A DNA stretch of 64,000 nt from MKSF01 sp037190225 (GTDB lineage Bacteria > Bacteroidota > Bacteroidia > Chitinophagales > Chitinophagaceae): the NCBI GenBank assembly GCA_037190225.1, contig JBBCJL010000006.1, positions 620,001 through 684,000 on the forward strand, in the 5' to 3' direction. The position numbers and the translations under genes were made by a program. Positions 1 to 8,184 of this stretch are shown piece after piece. The first letter of the stretch is position 1. Every line of letters starts with the position of its first letter. The notes under the pieces were generated by a model. It made no database searches. It was given only the letters and a program-made list of their open reading frames with translations, and had not been told where the DNA came from.

Positions 1-62
1 GCAGGTAAAGCAATTCAGGCATACTACCCGACTGTCATCACCAGCTCCTGAATATTTCCCTG

Positions 63-641
63 CTATCCTGCTTTTACCACATCCTCTCTTCCGGGATCCA
101 AATAATCCAGCGCTTCCCTTTCAAAGATGGCCTCCAGGGCTTCCACGCCATACTGAATTTTAAACTTCACCTCATTCTCAGTAACAGGTATCATCCAGTA
201 ACATTTGATATTTCCTTTCCGAAAGAAGCAATCCATTAGCTCCGGGCCATTTATATAAGGTAGTGAAATAAAGCCGTGATCACATCCTGAATTATCCTGC
301 CAGGGCTGACCAAAATTTACGGTATGATGCAAATTCAGCCTGGCGGCAAATTTATGATAATAGGCCACACTCGTCAGGAGCTCTGCCAATCCCCGGTCCT
401 GCCTATGTGAAAAGATGTGCAATTCGACAGGCTCACCTTCTTCTATATGAGAGCTCATCCCTGAGGTGGCGTAAACCCACATGCCTATCCTGTCACCGGG
501 AGAGAATTCCCGTATGCTAAAATCATCATTCAATTTTTCAACAGGTCCGTATTCCCACATCAGTGAAGCGGAGCTTCGCCCCCAAACAGCATCATAATGC
601 CGTAACAGCACATCTGTATAATTACTTTTATTATCCATCAC
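63..641 (-). CDS. Suppressor of fused (SUFU) domain protein
   Basis: The 192-residue protein looks like a stand-alone bacterial SUFU domain: it has the VELHIFSHRQD strand, a helix with LAELLTSVAYYHKF, and a C-terminal half with ITE-type strands (WMIPVTENEVKFKIQYG) leading to the last helix. There is no signal peptide or membrane segment, so it should be cytoplasmic. In bacteria SUFU domains are known as candidate immunity proteins of polymorphic toxin systems, but no toxin is visible beside it; the sequence left of position 63 is outside the window. It is transcribed away from the WG-repeat gene. The family call is fairly firm and the role is open. Confidence 0.8.
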   Translation of the reverse strand: MMDNKSNYTDVLLRHYDAVWGRSSASLMWEYGPVEKLNDDFSIREFSPGDRIGMWVYATSGMSSHIEEGEPVELHIFSHRQDRGLAELLTSVAYYHKFAARLNLHHTVNFGQPWQDNSGCDHGFISLPYINGPELMDCFFRKGNIKCYWMIPVTENEVKFKIQYGVEALEAIFEREALDYLDPGREDVVKAG

Positions 642-958
642 TGGTTATTTTCATCTCCCCCTGAATAAGAAATTTTCGCTTATAGGCAAACAGCCCTCTA
701 AAAGTACATAAAGGCATCCATACCCTGACTGCTTTTTATCCAGCGAACCAAGAAACACCGCCCTGGTCCGCTTATTGATGCACGTTAAAAAAATACGACA
801 TCTGACGTATTTATCAAGCTATAAAAGCATGTTAATTTTATCAAAATATTGAAGCGCATCTATGAGCCATATAATATGACCTTCTGGGCCGGCAGAGATT
901 GGAAATGTATTTTAAGCTAATAGCAGCACAAAAGTAAACCTTTAAAGTTCATAAGAAT
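642..958. other. Intergenic region between SUFU and WG genes
   Basis: This 317-bp AT-rich gap separates two divergent genes and must hold both promoters. I see no coding frame of note. A short inverted repeat, AAATACG/CGTATTT with an 8-base loop, lies at 791-812. No convincing TAnnTTTG box was found close to either start. Confidence 0.5.
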
Positions 959-1441
959 ATGTGTATAAAAACCATTATTACCCTCTGCCTCATACCGTTC
1001 GGCGGAACAACATTGCAGGCGCAGCGCCTGAAGCCATTTAAGCATGAGACCTATGGCTATTACGGCTATAAGGACAACAAAGGGAACATCGTTGTACAGC
1101 CTTTATTTGAGTATGCAGGAGCGCTTACAGAAGGGATGGGAACGGTTTATAACGGTGGAAAATACGGATTTGTAGATAGTACCGGAAAATTAGTGGCATC
1201 TCCGAAGTATGACTTTGTCGGTTTTTTTTCTGATGGATTAGCTGCCGTCAATATCGGCGCAAGATATAACGAGGAACAGCAGGCAATGCTCGGCGGGCAA
1301 TGGGGATATATAGATAAAGCCGGTAAGGAAGTTATCAGTGTAAAATTTGACGAGGCAGGAGATTTCAGAAATGGGAAAGCCTATGTGAGCGCCAACGGCA
1401 AATACTTTTATATCGACAAAACAGGTAAGGAAATACAATAA
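959..1441 (+). CDS. Secreted WG-repeat protein
   Basis: The protein has 160 residues with an N-terminal signal peptide (about 1-22, ending LQAQ). Four degenerate WG repeats follow, centred on YGYKDN (35-40), YGFVD (69-73), WGYID (115-119) and YFYID (149-153), each followed by a GK(I/L/E)V-type strand. WG repeats form small beta modules found in surface and periplasmic proteins, and the ligand is unknown. The end (DKTGKEIQ) closely resembles the end of the frameshifted relic at 4238-4458, so the two are probably paralogues. A lipoprotein gene follows 26 bp downstream on the same strand and may be cotranscribed. Confidence 0.85.
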   Translation: MCIKTIITLCLIPFGGTTLQAQRLKPFKHETYGYYGYKDNKGNIVVQPLFEYAGALTEGMGTVYNGGKYGFVDSTGKLVASPKYDFVGFFSDGLAAVNIGARYNEEQQAMLGGQWGYIDKAGKEVISVKFDEAGDFRNGKAYVSANGKYFYIDKTGKEIQ

Positions 1442-1467
1442 TACTCAATTTAAAAAAAAACAAGAAT

Positions 1468-2502
1468 ATGAAAAATGTAACTAACAAATCAATAGCGCAG
1501 ACCCCGCGCTTTGTAAGAGGTTTTGGTATGAGTACGGTCCTCATAGCATGCATCATGGGATCCATTTCCTGCAGTAAGGACAATACTCCTCCGGCGAATA
1601 AGGATCCCAAAAAGGAAAACCCGGATAGTACCGGATCTTCGGAATTCTCGGTCGGCATTGAAAAGAGCTTTTCCGGTGCGGCATCGCTCGACTTCAATAA
1701 TTCAAATGCCGTAGCCGACTTTTATGCAGGAGAGCATCCTGTAGCCATCTACGCTACCCCGGCAGGTAAAGGAAGTGATATCGGCAAGGGCAAGCTCGTT
1801 CTCTCACGGAACGGCACGACATTTACGATGAAGCTGCTGAATGCAAGCGGCAGCGTGCTGGCTGAGAATAATGTGGACATCAATGCCAACGGAGGCAGCA
1901 ATTACAAGCAATTCATCCGTGTATCAGGCAGTCCCTCCAATACCACCATTACAACCTGGGCCAATACCCCGGACTCCAAGCGCCAGCAAATACTGATCTT
2001 AGCTGACGATAACGGAGAGCTGTATGACGGCTACACTTCCATACAATTTTCAAACCAATACCGTTTTCGCAACAACGTGGAGCATTTCGGCATGACACCA
2101 CCGGCAGCCCTGGCTTCACTAGCAGGTACCTGGGAAGGACCCCATCTACAGCCCCTTTGCTCACCTAACCCTGTTACCGTAACCATCGCTGCCGATGGCT
2201 CGGTTACCTTTAAAGGGAAGTCCTCGCTCAACTGTGAGCCTCAGAACGCAACGGTTAAATGGGATGGACAGGACGACTTTGTACGACCTAACACCAAGGA
2301 ATTCAACCAGGTAGAGACGGGCAGTCGGATAGCCATAGATTACGGACGTACAGTTGGCGATACCTATAACAACAATAACAGAGGAGGAGCCTTGCTTGTC
2401 GTACCGCAACTCAAAAATCCGGCAAGCATTATTGATGCCCAATACTATCCCGATCCCAGTAGTGCCGGACCGGTCATCGTACGAAAGCCGGCGAAGCAAT
2501 AA
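1468..2502 (+). CDS. Hypothetical lipoprotein
   Basis: The 344-residue protein carries an SPII signal: a hydrophobic stretch (STVLIACIMG) ending in the lipobox SISC with Cys35, followed by SKD and a Pro/Lys/Ser linker. The long basic N-region suggests the true start could be Met21. The body divides into an N-terminal beta-rich part and a C-terminal part beginning near PPAALASLAGTWEG, which resembles the opening of lipocalin-like beta barrels and has two conserved-looking cysteines. I do not recognise the family. It sits between the WG and Sel1 genes and probably ends up anchored in a cell membrane facing the periplasm or outside. Confidence 0.7.
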   Translation: MKNVTNKSIAQTPRFVRGFGMSTVLIACIMGSISCSKDNTPPANKDPKKENPDSTGSSEFSVGIEKSFSGAASLDFNNSNAVADFYAGEHPVAIYATPAGKGSDIGKGKLVLSRNGTTFTMKLLNASGSVLAENNVDINANGGSNYKQFIRVSGSPSNTTITTWANTPDSKRQQILILADDNGELYDGYTSIQFSNQYRFRNNVEHFGMTPPAALASLAGTWEGPHLQPLCSPNPVTVTIAADGSVTFKGKSSLNCEPQNATVKWDGQDDFVRPNTKEFNQVETGSRIAIDYGRTVGDTYNNNNRGGALLVVPQLKNPASIIDAQYYPDPSSAGPVIVRKPAKQ

Positions 2503-2715
2503 GGCCCGGTAATGTTTTCCCCGCATAGCGCTGGTGAATATTGACGGTACCTGATCGCAATACAAAGCGGTGCAGACCGTCAAAAAGCAGCAGCGCTCCA
2601 GGAAAGCATATGCCGTTCGCCAGGATTGCAGGGTCATCATTCTGACCGGTAAAAGCCGACCGGAACGAACGGAGAAGCCGCTGTAAGAAGCGGGAAAGAG
2701 ATAAAAATTCAAAAA
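2503..2715 (+). other. Intergenic spacer before the Sel1 gene
   Basis: This 213-bp spacer has no convincing gene. The minus-strand frames that cross it run into the neighbouring coding regions and look like shadows. It may carry the promoter of the Sel1-repeat gene, but no clear -7 box was seen. Confidence 0.4.
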
Positions 2716-4215
2716 ATGAAAACAAGCATCATCACCATCTGTCTTTTGTTCTCCGGAGCAATAGCCTTGCAGGCACAGGAAGCGCTTCGCATTTACACGG
2801 CAGAAATAAGCCGCGTGGAGGCACTTGCCGACAGCAGAGACAAATCCTTCCAAAAGGGAGCGGCTCTCGCCAGGTTTTTCGACAGTCGCAGGGATGAAAC
2901 GAATAAAGAAGCCGCTATCCGCGAAACGCTGCCCTACCTGAGGCAGTTCGTAGATTACGATTTTTTAGCGGCTTTCCACTTTATGATGAAAGTAAGGCTG
3001 ATAGACGATGCGCAAATGTTTTTACACAACCACCTGTCGCCTCAGGAGCGGGCGTTAGCCCTGACGATGTTCAACTATGCCGGGTCTAATAATTATGAGA
3101 TCCCATCGGCAGTATTGCCCGCCGGTATTCCCCAGCCCGGTTACGGCGTAAAAGGGAAACTGAATGCCACCGCTGTAGCGGCCCCCAATACCGATACAGG
3201 TGCTGCCAAAAACGATAACGGCAACGATGAATTTTACAGCGGCTATGCCGCCCATCAGGCACAAAACTATACCGAAGCCCTGAAATGGTACAAAACAGCT
3301 GCCGATAGGGGGCATGCTGCCGCAATGTCCAATATTGCGCTAATATATGCAAATGGGCTGGGTGTAGCACAAAACTATCCTGAGGCGCTGAAATGGTACA
3401 AGCTGGCAGCAGAAAAAGGCAATATCCCTGCACTGTATAATCTCGGCACAATGTACGTAACCGGCAAGGGTGTAGCACAAAACTACACCGAAGCCCTGAA
3501 ATGGTACAAGCTGGCAGCCGATAAGGGAGATGCCCCCGCAATGTTTGAAATGGGATTAATGTATGCCAATGGAGAAGGCGTAGCACAAAACTATACTGAA
3601 GCTATGAAGTGGTACAAGACGGCTGCCGAAAAAGGGTACGTGGGTGCGATATACAATATCGAGGGAATGTATGTAACCGGACAAGGTGTGGCACAAAACT
3701 ACACTGAGGCCCTGAAGTGGTTCAGACTGGCAGCCGATAAGGGAGATGCCGGAGCCATGTTCCAAATCGGAGCAATGTATGCCGATGGTATAGGTGTAAC
3801 ACAAAACTATACCGAAGCCATGAAGTGGTACAAATCGGCTGCCGATAAAGGATACACTAATGCAATGCTAAATATAGGAGTAATGTATTCGCAAGGACAA
3901 GGCGTACCACAAAGCAATGCCGAACAGCTGAGCTGGTATAGAAAAGCGGCCGACAAAGGAAACGCCATCGCTATGCAGTATATCGGTTCGATGTATTACA
4001 GCGGGCAAGGTGTAGCCCAGGACTATACCGAAGCACTGAAATGGTACAAGCTGGCCGCCGACAATGGAAACGCTACTGCAATGTACAACGTGGGCGCCAT
4101 GTATTCACAAGGGCAGGGCGCAGCGCAAAACAAAACCGAAGCCCGGTACTGGTTTCAGAAAGCCGCTGATGCCGGAAATGAAAATGCCAAAGAAGTATTG
4201 AAAACATATAATTAG
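2716..4215 (+). CDS. Secreted Sel1-repeat (SLR) protein
   Basis: The protein has 499 residues with a signal peptide (1-21, ending LQAQ). A region of about 160 residues without recognised motifs is followed by nine Sel1-like TPR repeats of exactly 36 residues, with the core (A/M)LKWYK(L/T)AA(D/E)KG and YxxGxGVAQNYTEA. Sel1 repeats form alpha-solenoids that mediate protein-protein contacts. The export signal suggests the partner is periplasmic or external. The repeats are very alike at DNA level (period 108 bp), which implies recent duplication. A WG-repeat relic begins about 23 bp after its stop codon. Confidence 0.9.
   Translation: MKTSIITICLLFSGAIALQAQEALRIYTAEISRVEALADSRDKSFQKGAALARFFDSRRDETNKEAAIRETLPYLRQFVDYDFLAAFHFMMKVRLIDDAQMFLHNHLSPQERALALTMFNYAGSNNYEIPSAVLPAGIPQPGYGVKGKLNATAVAAPNTDTGAAKNDNGNDEFYSGYAAHQAQNYTEALKWYKTAADRGHAAAMSNIALIYANGLGVAQNYPEALKWYKLAAEKGNIPALYNLGTMYVTGKGVAQNYTEALKWYKLAADKGDAPAMFEMGLMYANGEGVAQNYTEAMKWYKTAAEKGYVGAIYNIEGMYVTGQGVAQNYTEALKWFRLAADKGDAGAMFQIGAMYADGIGVTQNYTEAMKWYKSAADKGYTNAMLNIGVMYSQGQGVPQSNAEQLSWYRKAADKGNAIAMQYIGSMYYSGQGVAQDYTEALKWYKLAADNGNATAMYNVGAMYSQGQGAAQNKTEARYWFQKAADAGNENAKEVLKTYN
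3262..4200 (+). repeat. 108-bp tandem repeats encoding Sel1 units
   Basis: The motif CAAAACTAT or a close variant recurs at 3262, 3370, 3478, 3586, 3694 and 3802, an exact 108-base step. The array continues with more diverged copies near 3910, 4018 and 4126. No indels break the register. It lies inside the Sel1 gene. Confidence 0.9.
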
Positions 4216-4237
4216 CCATACCGTAAAGAGCAGAAGT

Positions 4238-4458
4238 ATAAATGTAACGATACCGCTTTTGTATGATTATGCGTTCAGCTTTTCTGAAGGACTGGCTGCT
4301 ATACAACTAAACGACAAATGCGGTTTTACCGGTAAGGACGGAAAAGTTATTATTCACCCGCATTATGACTGTGTGTACGATTTAAAGACGGCAAAGCGGA
4401 AGTAAAAAAGGATGGCAGGGAGTTCTACATCAATAAAACAGGCAAGGAAATAAAATAA
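4238..4458 (+). pseudogene. WG-repeat gene relic, truncated and frameshifted
   Basis: From about 4244 the frame starting at 4262 reads VTIPLL-YDYAFSFSEGLAAIQL and on to GFTGKDGKVIIHPHYD, a clear WG-repeat unit without any start codon. At about 4381 the frame is lost. Restoring one T in GATTTAAAG gives YDFKDGKAEVKKDGREFYI and then NKTGKEIK with a stop at 4456-4458. That ending matches the end of the intact WG protein at 959-1441. The piece is therefore a 5'-truncated WG paralogue with a one-base deletion. An assembly error could explain the frameshift but not the missing N-terminus. Confidence 0.75.
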
Positions 4459-4492
4459 ATGTTGTTATTAGCTGCATCTGAGCACATTATCT

Positions 4493-4897
4493 TTATAAGA
4501 TGATCCGCAACCTGTTTAAATAGGGAACCGGTACATTCCCACAGCTGGCCGGACGCCGATATTTCAGATATAGAGCAATCCCGATCACCTGTTTTTCCAA
4601 TTCGTTGTATGCAGCTGCAGGCTTACCGGGTATCCTTGGAAACCTGACATTTCCACTCGTGTCTATTATAAAATCCAGATGAACCATAAAAGACAGTTCT
4701 CCAGAATCTTTAATGGAAATATTTTTCATAAAGACAGTAAGCATATCTGACGTCTTTTCTGAATACACCGGCTTTATATCTGCCTGAGTATATACGTCCA
4801 TATTTGCCAGGCTATCATAATAATATGTACATCGGGTATTTAAAGTGTCACCTTTTCCTAAAAGGCTTACACATAGCAAAAGGATATCGACCATCAT
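4493..4897 (-). CDS. TonB C-terminal-like hypothetical protein
   Basis: This 134-residue protein starts with a short hydrophobic stretch (VDILLLCVSLLG) that may be a weak signal peptide. The rest resembles the TonB C-terminal fold: a strand-turn-strand segment (LSFMVHLDFIIDTSGNVRFPRI), a helix with ELEKQVIGIALYL, and a final part with ASCGNVPVPYLNRLRIIL. It lacks the Pro-rich spacer and the clear membrane anchor of true TonB, so a direct role in energy transduction is doubtful. Similar short periplasmic TonB-like proteins are common in Bacteroidota. Family assignment is tentative. Confidence 0.55.
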   Translation of the reverse strand: MMVDILLLCVSLLGKGDTLNTRCTYYYDSLANMDVYTQADIKPVYSEKTSDMLTVFMKNISIKDSGELSFMVHLDFIIDTSGNVRFPRIPGKPAAAYNELEKQVIGIALYLKYRRPASCGNVPVPYLNRLRIIL

Positions 4898-5019
4898 AAA
4901 TAGCTGTATTAACCGGATTATCCCTTATTCGCCGGATACCGGCACTTTTTTATTTACCAGAATTACACTTTCCTCTCATCAGTCCTCCAGGCTTATACAT
5001 ATTTCAGGGATATTGTGTA

Positions 5020-5493
5020 TTGAATAAAATTAAACTTTTTATCAACACAATTTACACTATCCCTACAACAATGAGTTTATTTACCACCCTTGCCTTCCTG
5101 CTGTGCATGACCCGGGCCGGGGCGCAGTGCCAGGGAGATTGCAATAACGGCTACGGCGCATTGGTCAGCGGGCAGACCACTACCACGGGCTTTTTCAGGA
5201 ACGGCAAGCTGGACGGCCCCGGCGATGTATATGGGGAACAGCTTTATTCCGGGCAGTGGAAGGAGGGGAAGAAAGAGGGTCTGATGGTGTATAAAGATGG
5301 CGACCACGTCAGTTACGGGCTGTTTACCAACGACCTGAAACAGGGGCTGCACGTTACCCCGCTTGAAGACGGTAGCATCATTGCCCGGGCTTTCGATAAA
5401 GGCGTGCTGAAGGATAAGAATGCCGTCCTAAAGACCGGCAATACGGATTGTCTCTACGGTAATTGCCAGAATGGCATAGGCGTTAAGCTGTAA
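5020..5493 (+). CDS. MORN-repeat protein, N-terminal part (cut by stop)
   Basis: The predicted product is exported: from the better start, ATG at 5071, a signal peptide MSLFTTLAFLLCMTRAGAQ precedes the mature protein; the TTG at 5020 would add 17 residues. MORN-like units follow (GYGALVSG, FFRNGKLDGPGDVYG, YSGQWKEGKKEGLMVYKDG, YGLFTNDLKQGL). The frame stops at TAA 5491-5493 in the middle of a repeat, and the same frame continues open to 5772 with more MORN units. It is therefore probably the N-terminal half of a nonsense-mutated gene, although a shortened protein could still be made. Confidence 0.7.
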   Translation: MNKIKLFINTIYTIPTTMSLFTTLAFLLCMTRAGAQCQGDCNNGYGALVSGQTTTTGFFRNGKLDGPGDVYGEQLYSGQWKEGKKEGLMVYKDGDHVSYGLFTNDLKQGLHVTPLEDGSIIARAFDKGVLKDKNAVLKTGNTDCLYGNCQNGIGVKL

Positions 5494-5772
5494 AGCCTGC
5501 CCGATGGGCAAAGCCTGCTATACACCGGGAAATTTGTCAACGGCTTCCTGGAAGGTCCCGGCTATGCGCTGTATTCCGGCAGCCCTAACCAGATCTATGC
5601 CTCCTACAAAGCCGGTATTCCCCATGGCTTTATGGTGACCATGTATCCTACCGGGGGTATTGAGCTGGCTGAAATGCAGGAAGGGAAGCGGCACGGCAGG
5701 CTGATCAATATTTTCCCCGATGGAAAATCGGAAGCCTATTTTTTTGAGAATGATGCTCCTGTGAAAAGATAG
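5494..5772 (+). pseudogene. MORN-repeat protein, C-terminal part after in-frame stop
   Basis: Immediately after the TAA at 5491-5493 the same frame stays open for 92 codons and ends at TAG 5770-5772. It encodes further MORN-like units (LLYTGKFVNGFLEGPGYALY, ASYKAGIPHGFMVTMYPTG, EMQEGKRHGRL, IFPDGKSEAYFF). It has no start codon of its own in a sensible place. A single change such as CAA to TAA would explain the break. Together with the upstream part the original protein had about 250 residues. Confidence 0.7.
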
Positions 5773-5841
5773 CCGGTATCAGGCGATTGAATACGGACAC
5801 CTGCTTCCTGTCGTTCATCCCAGTAACGGTCTGCAGACCTA

Positions 5842-5877
5842 AAAAGCCCCGGTGACCTGCATGTCACCGGGGCTTTT
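5842..5877. terminator. Bidirectional terminator hairpin
   Basis: A perfect 15-base stem, AAAAGCCCCGGTGAC with its complement, encloses a 6-base loop between the convergent MORN and outer-membrane-protein genes. The stem ends in A and T runs, so it can serve both strands. Confidence 0.85.
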
Positions 5878-5931
5878 CCACTGATTGATATGAAAGACCG
5901 GCTTGACTATATGATCCGGCACTTTCAGGCA

Positions 5932-6474
5932 TCAGAATTTATAACCCGCCTTTAAGTTCACACCTGCCGTCTGCATGCTGTTGAAAAATGAATTATAGTT
6001 TACGTTCAATTCGAGCAACAGCCTCTTAGATAGGTGATATTGATTTGTAACGCCTAACTGCAGACCCAGATAGTCCAGTCTTTCTGTTTCAAATTCAGTG
6101 TAATTATCCCAATCAAATATGCCGCCCGGCAGGTCCGTTATGGCACGCCTGTAATTACCACCGGCACCCAGGAGCAGCTTATACCTGTTACAATTCACCA
6201 GCGTATAGTTTACACCCAGCGTGACCCCGTAATTTGTAAACGAATTTCCCATACCATACAGCCTATTCGCATTTAATTTCCCGTATTGTAAGGTAGCATA
6301 GACACCCAGCTTTTTACAAATATTCCTGTCATATTCCAGCATTATATTAGGAACGGATACATCCTGCTTGAAGTTATGCTCCAGTTGAAACCCCAATTTA
6401 ATGGAATTCCGCTGGGAAAATGCCTGAAGTGTAAAGGCTGACAATAGTGCAAATAAGATAAAAGGCTTGATCAT
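5932..6474 (-). CDS. Small outer-membrane beta-barrel protein
   Basis: The protein has 180 residues with a signal peptide (1-20, ending LQAFSQ). It consists of alternating amphipathic strands (IKLGFQLEH, LGVYATLQYGKL, YGVTLGVNYTL, KLLLGAGGNYR, LGLQLGVTNQYHL, LLLELNVNYN) and ends in the aromatic residue Phe (LKAGYKF), the usual signature of a barrel inserted by BAM. The size fits an eight-stranded barrel. No ligand or enzymatic role can be read from the sequence. It lies in the region of damaged genes but is itself intact. Confidence 0.7.
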   Translation of the reverse strand: MIKPFILFALLSAFTLQAFSQRNSIKLGFQLEHNFKQDVSVPNIMLEYDRNICKKLGVYATLQYGKLNANRLYGMGNSFTNYGVTLGVNYTLVNCNRYKLLLGAGGNYRRAITDLPGGIFDWDNYTEFETERLDYLGLQLGVTNQYHLSKRLLLELNVNYNSFFNSMQTAGVNLKAGYKF

Positions 6475-6522
6475 GACATTCGTTTTTTACATTAATTAAC
6501 AAAATAAATATACACAAAATAT

Positions 6523-7003
6523 TTAAATATAACCTACAAATAAACTCCCGACCGTAATAAAAGGTTGGGAGGCTCTTAAATGACCTTCCCCCTTGGCTCT
6601 GATTATTGTACGGCCTATGGTTTCCCATACTTGTTTTCCACTCTCGGGTAACAGGATATTGAAAGTCGTGTTTTTACAGTACAGCAGGGAATCATGCCCG
6701 ATATGCTTCAGCTCTCTCAATGTGATCCTTTCTCCATCATAAAAAAGATATTGCCCGTTGGAAATTTCCCCGGTAAGATCACTGTAGATAAATTGATTAT
6801 CCTTGGAGAACCGGATCCTACCATTTCTGCTGATACCGCCTTCCAGGCTACCCCTTTAGTAGAATTCGCTGGTTATTTCCGGCTTCCACTCCCCTCCGTT
6901 CCGTGAGAGCAGGTTATCCTGCGGCACTTTGGTTTTGGAACAGGATGAGAACATCACGAGATAGTGCTACCAAGAGACCAATGATCCCCATCCTGGCTTT
7001 CAT
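6523..7003 (-). pseudogene. Lipoprotein pseudogene (frameshift plus in-frame stop)
   Basis: Read on the minus strand, ATG at 7003 opens a signal sequence MKARMGIIGLLVAL. A one-base shift near 6958-6965 is needed to continue into LVMFSSCSKTKV, which supplies the lipobox FSSC. The second frame then runs through NLLSRNGGEWKPEITSEFY to a TAA at 6856-6858. It continues in the same frame (GSLEGGISRNGRIRFSKDN, then MRELKHIGHDSLLYCKN) to a stop near 6523. Two independent lesions in one 160-codon gene point to a true pseudogene. The original was probably a small lipoprotein of unknown function. Confidence 0.65.
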
Positions 7004-7181
7004 ATTTAAATACATAAACATAATTAAAATCATATCTGCTATTAAATAGACGATAAGCAGCTGAAAAACATTGGTATTGTACAGGAATATTTTTGATGGC
7101 AGCTTATATGATCCGTAACGGATAGCCATATTGAGACGCCATCACGTTGATACCCGCTGCCACTGCCCTTACGCTACCAGC

Positions 7182-7211
7182 AAAAAGCCGGTACCTTGTC
7201 AGGTACCGGCC
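7182..7211 (-). terminator. Terminator of the M48 peptidase gene
   Basis: The hairpin GCCGGTACC-ttgtca-GGTACCGGC is followed on the minus strand by a run of five T. It lies 26 bp after the stop codon of the M48 lipoprotein gene. Confidence 0.8.
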
Positions 7212-7236
7212 TATAACTAAATTACCAAAAGATATA

Positions 7237-8037
7237 CTACAGGCTGTTCTTGAACTGCCGGTATTCCGTATCATTTTCCGTATTGGTGATCGAAGTACCG
7301 CAATTAAGCTCCACTGCCTTATCCCTGATATTTTTAACACGGTTATCAGGACTGGGATGCGTGCTCAGGAATTCAGGAACATTAGAACCTCCTGACTGCT
7401 CGATCTTTTCAAAAAATTCTGCGGCACCGTCTGCATGATATTTGGTGGGACACAGGTACTGTACGGAATGCGCATCCGCATCCGTTTCATCAGTCCTGCT
7501 GAACCGGAGCGACACCAGTTCCGAAGCGATCTGGCTGACCAGTCCCTGGTTCTTGCCCAGTACCACATCCAGCAGCGTTTGCACGCCATAACGTTTGGTC
7601 ATCTGGTTGGTAGAATGTCTCCGGTCGGCATGTGCCATTTCATGACCCATTACACCTGCCAGGGCGGATTTGCTGTCCAGGTATTTTATAAGCCCGGTGT
7701 ACACATATATATAGCCGCCCGGCGTACAGAAAGCATTGAGCGTATTATCATCCTTAATGATCTTTACCTCCCATACAAAATCATCCTTGTGCGTTACCTG
7801 GCCGCTCGCAAGGATCTCGTTCCTGATAGAATATATGTATTCGTAGGCAGCGGGGAACTGGGAAGGCGGCATGATAGGGAACTGGGAAGGATTGGCCTCT
7901 ATCTGCTCTTTGGTCTGCAGCCCGAGGGTCTTGTCATCTTCCAGGGAAAAGATGTTCACCGAACCGTCTTTGGAACATCCTGCTACCAGCATGGAGGCTC
8001 CTGTCAATAAGGACAAGCCAAGTAATTTTATTTTCAT
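7237..8037 (-). CDS. M48-family metallopeptidase lipoprotein
   Basis: This 266-residue protein has an SPII signal with lipobox VAGC (Cys21). The zinc motif HEMAH is at 132-136, with the third ligand Glu184 in the ETDAD motif, as in M48C peptidases such as LoiP and BepA. Such enzymes act in the periplasm on misfolded outer-membrane proteins. Unlike BepA it has no TPR domain, so it is closer to the short LoiP type. The typical NAFCTPGGYIYVYTGLI segment (about 101-117) precedes the zinc site. It appears to be a single-gene unit with its own terminator. Confidence 0.9.
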   Translation of the reverse strand: MKIKLLGLSLLTGASMLVAGCSKDGSVNIFSLEDDKTLGLQTKEQIEANPSQFPIMPPSQFPAAYEYIYSIRNEILASGQVTHKDDFVWEVKIIKDDNTLNAFCTPGGYIYVYTGLIKYLDSKSALAGVMGHEMAHADRRHSTNQMTKRYGVQTLLDVVLGKNQGLVSQIASELVSLRFSRTDETDADAHSVQYLCPTKYHADGAAEFFEKIEQSGGSNVPEFLSTHPSPDNRVKNIRDKAVELNCGTSITNTENDTEYRQFKNSL

Positions 8038-8133
8038 AGTCTTTCTTTTTTAGTATTTAACCAGACAATATTAATGCCAAAAATCAGATTTTGTTGAGTC
8101 CGTTCCTAAAAATATACCCTGCAGCAGGGAAAA

Positions 8134-8165
8134 AAATATCCGGTATGAATTCATACCGGATATTT
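8134..8165 (-). terminator. Terminator after pdhB
   Basis: A perfect 32-base palindrome centred on GAATTC, with arms AAATATCCGGTATG, is followed on the minus strand by a T run. It lies 19 bp beyond the pdhB stop codon. A second small inverted repeat (CCCTGC/GCAGGG) lies at about 8118-8131. Confidence 0.8.
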
Positions 8166-8184
8166 AATACTTTTATAACTGCTG

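Noticed and set aside
1238..1697. Minus-strand reading frames over the WG and lipoprotein genes
   Set aside because: They lie opposite clear coding regions, have no family features, and show composition typical of shadows.
3262..4200. Regular repeats as a possible CRISPR array
   Set aside because: The period is 108 bp, the repeats are in one open frame and encode Sel1 units with no spacers.
8134..8165. Perfect 32-bp palindrome as a protein-binding site or repeat
   Set aside because: Position just after the pdhB stop and a T run on the transcribed strand make a terminator the simpler explanation.
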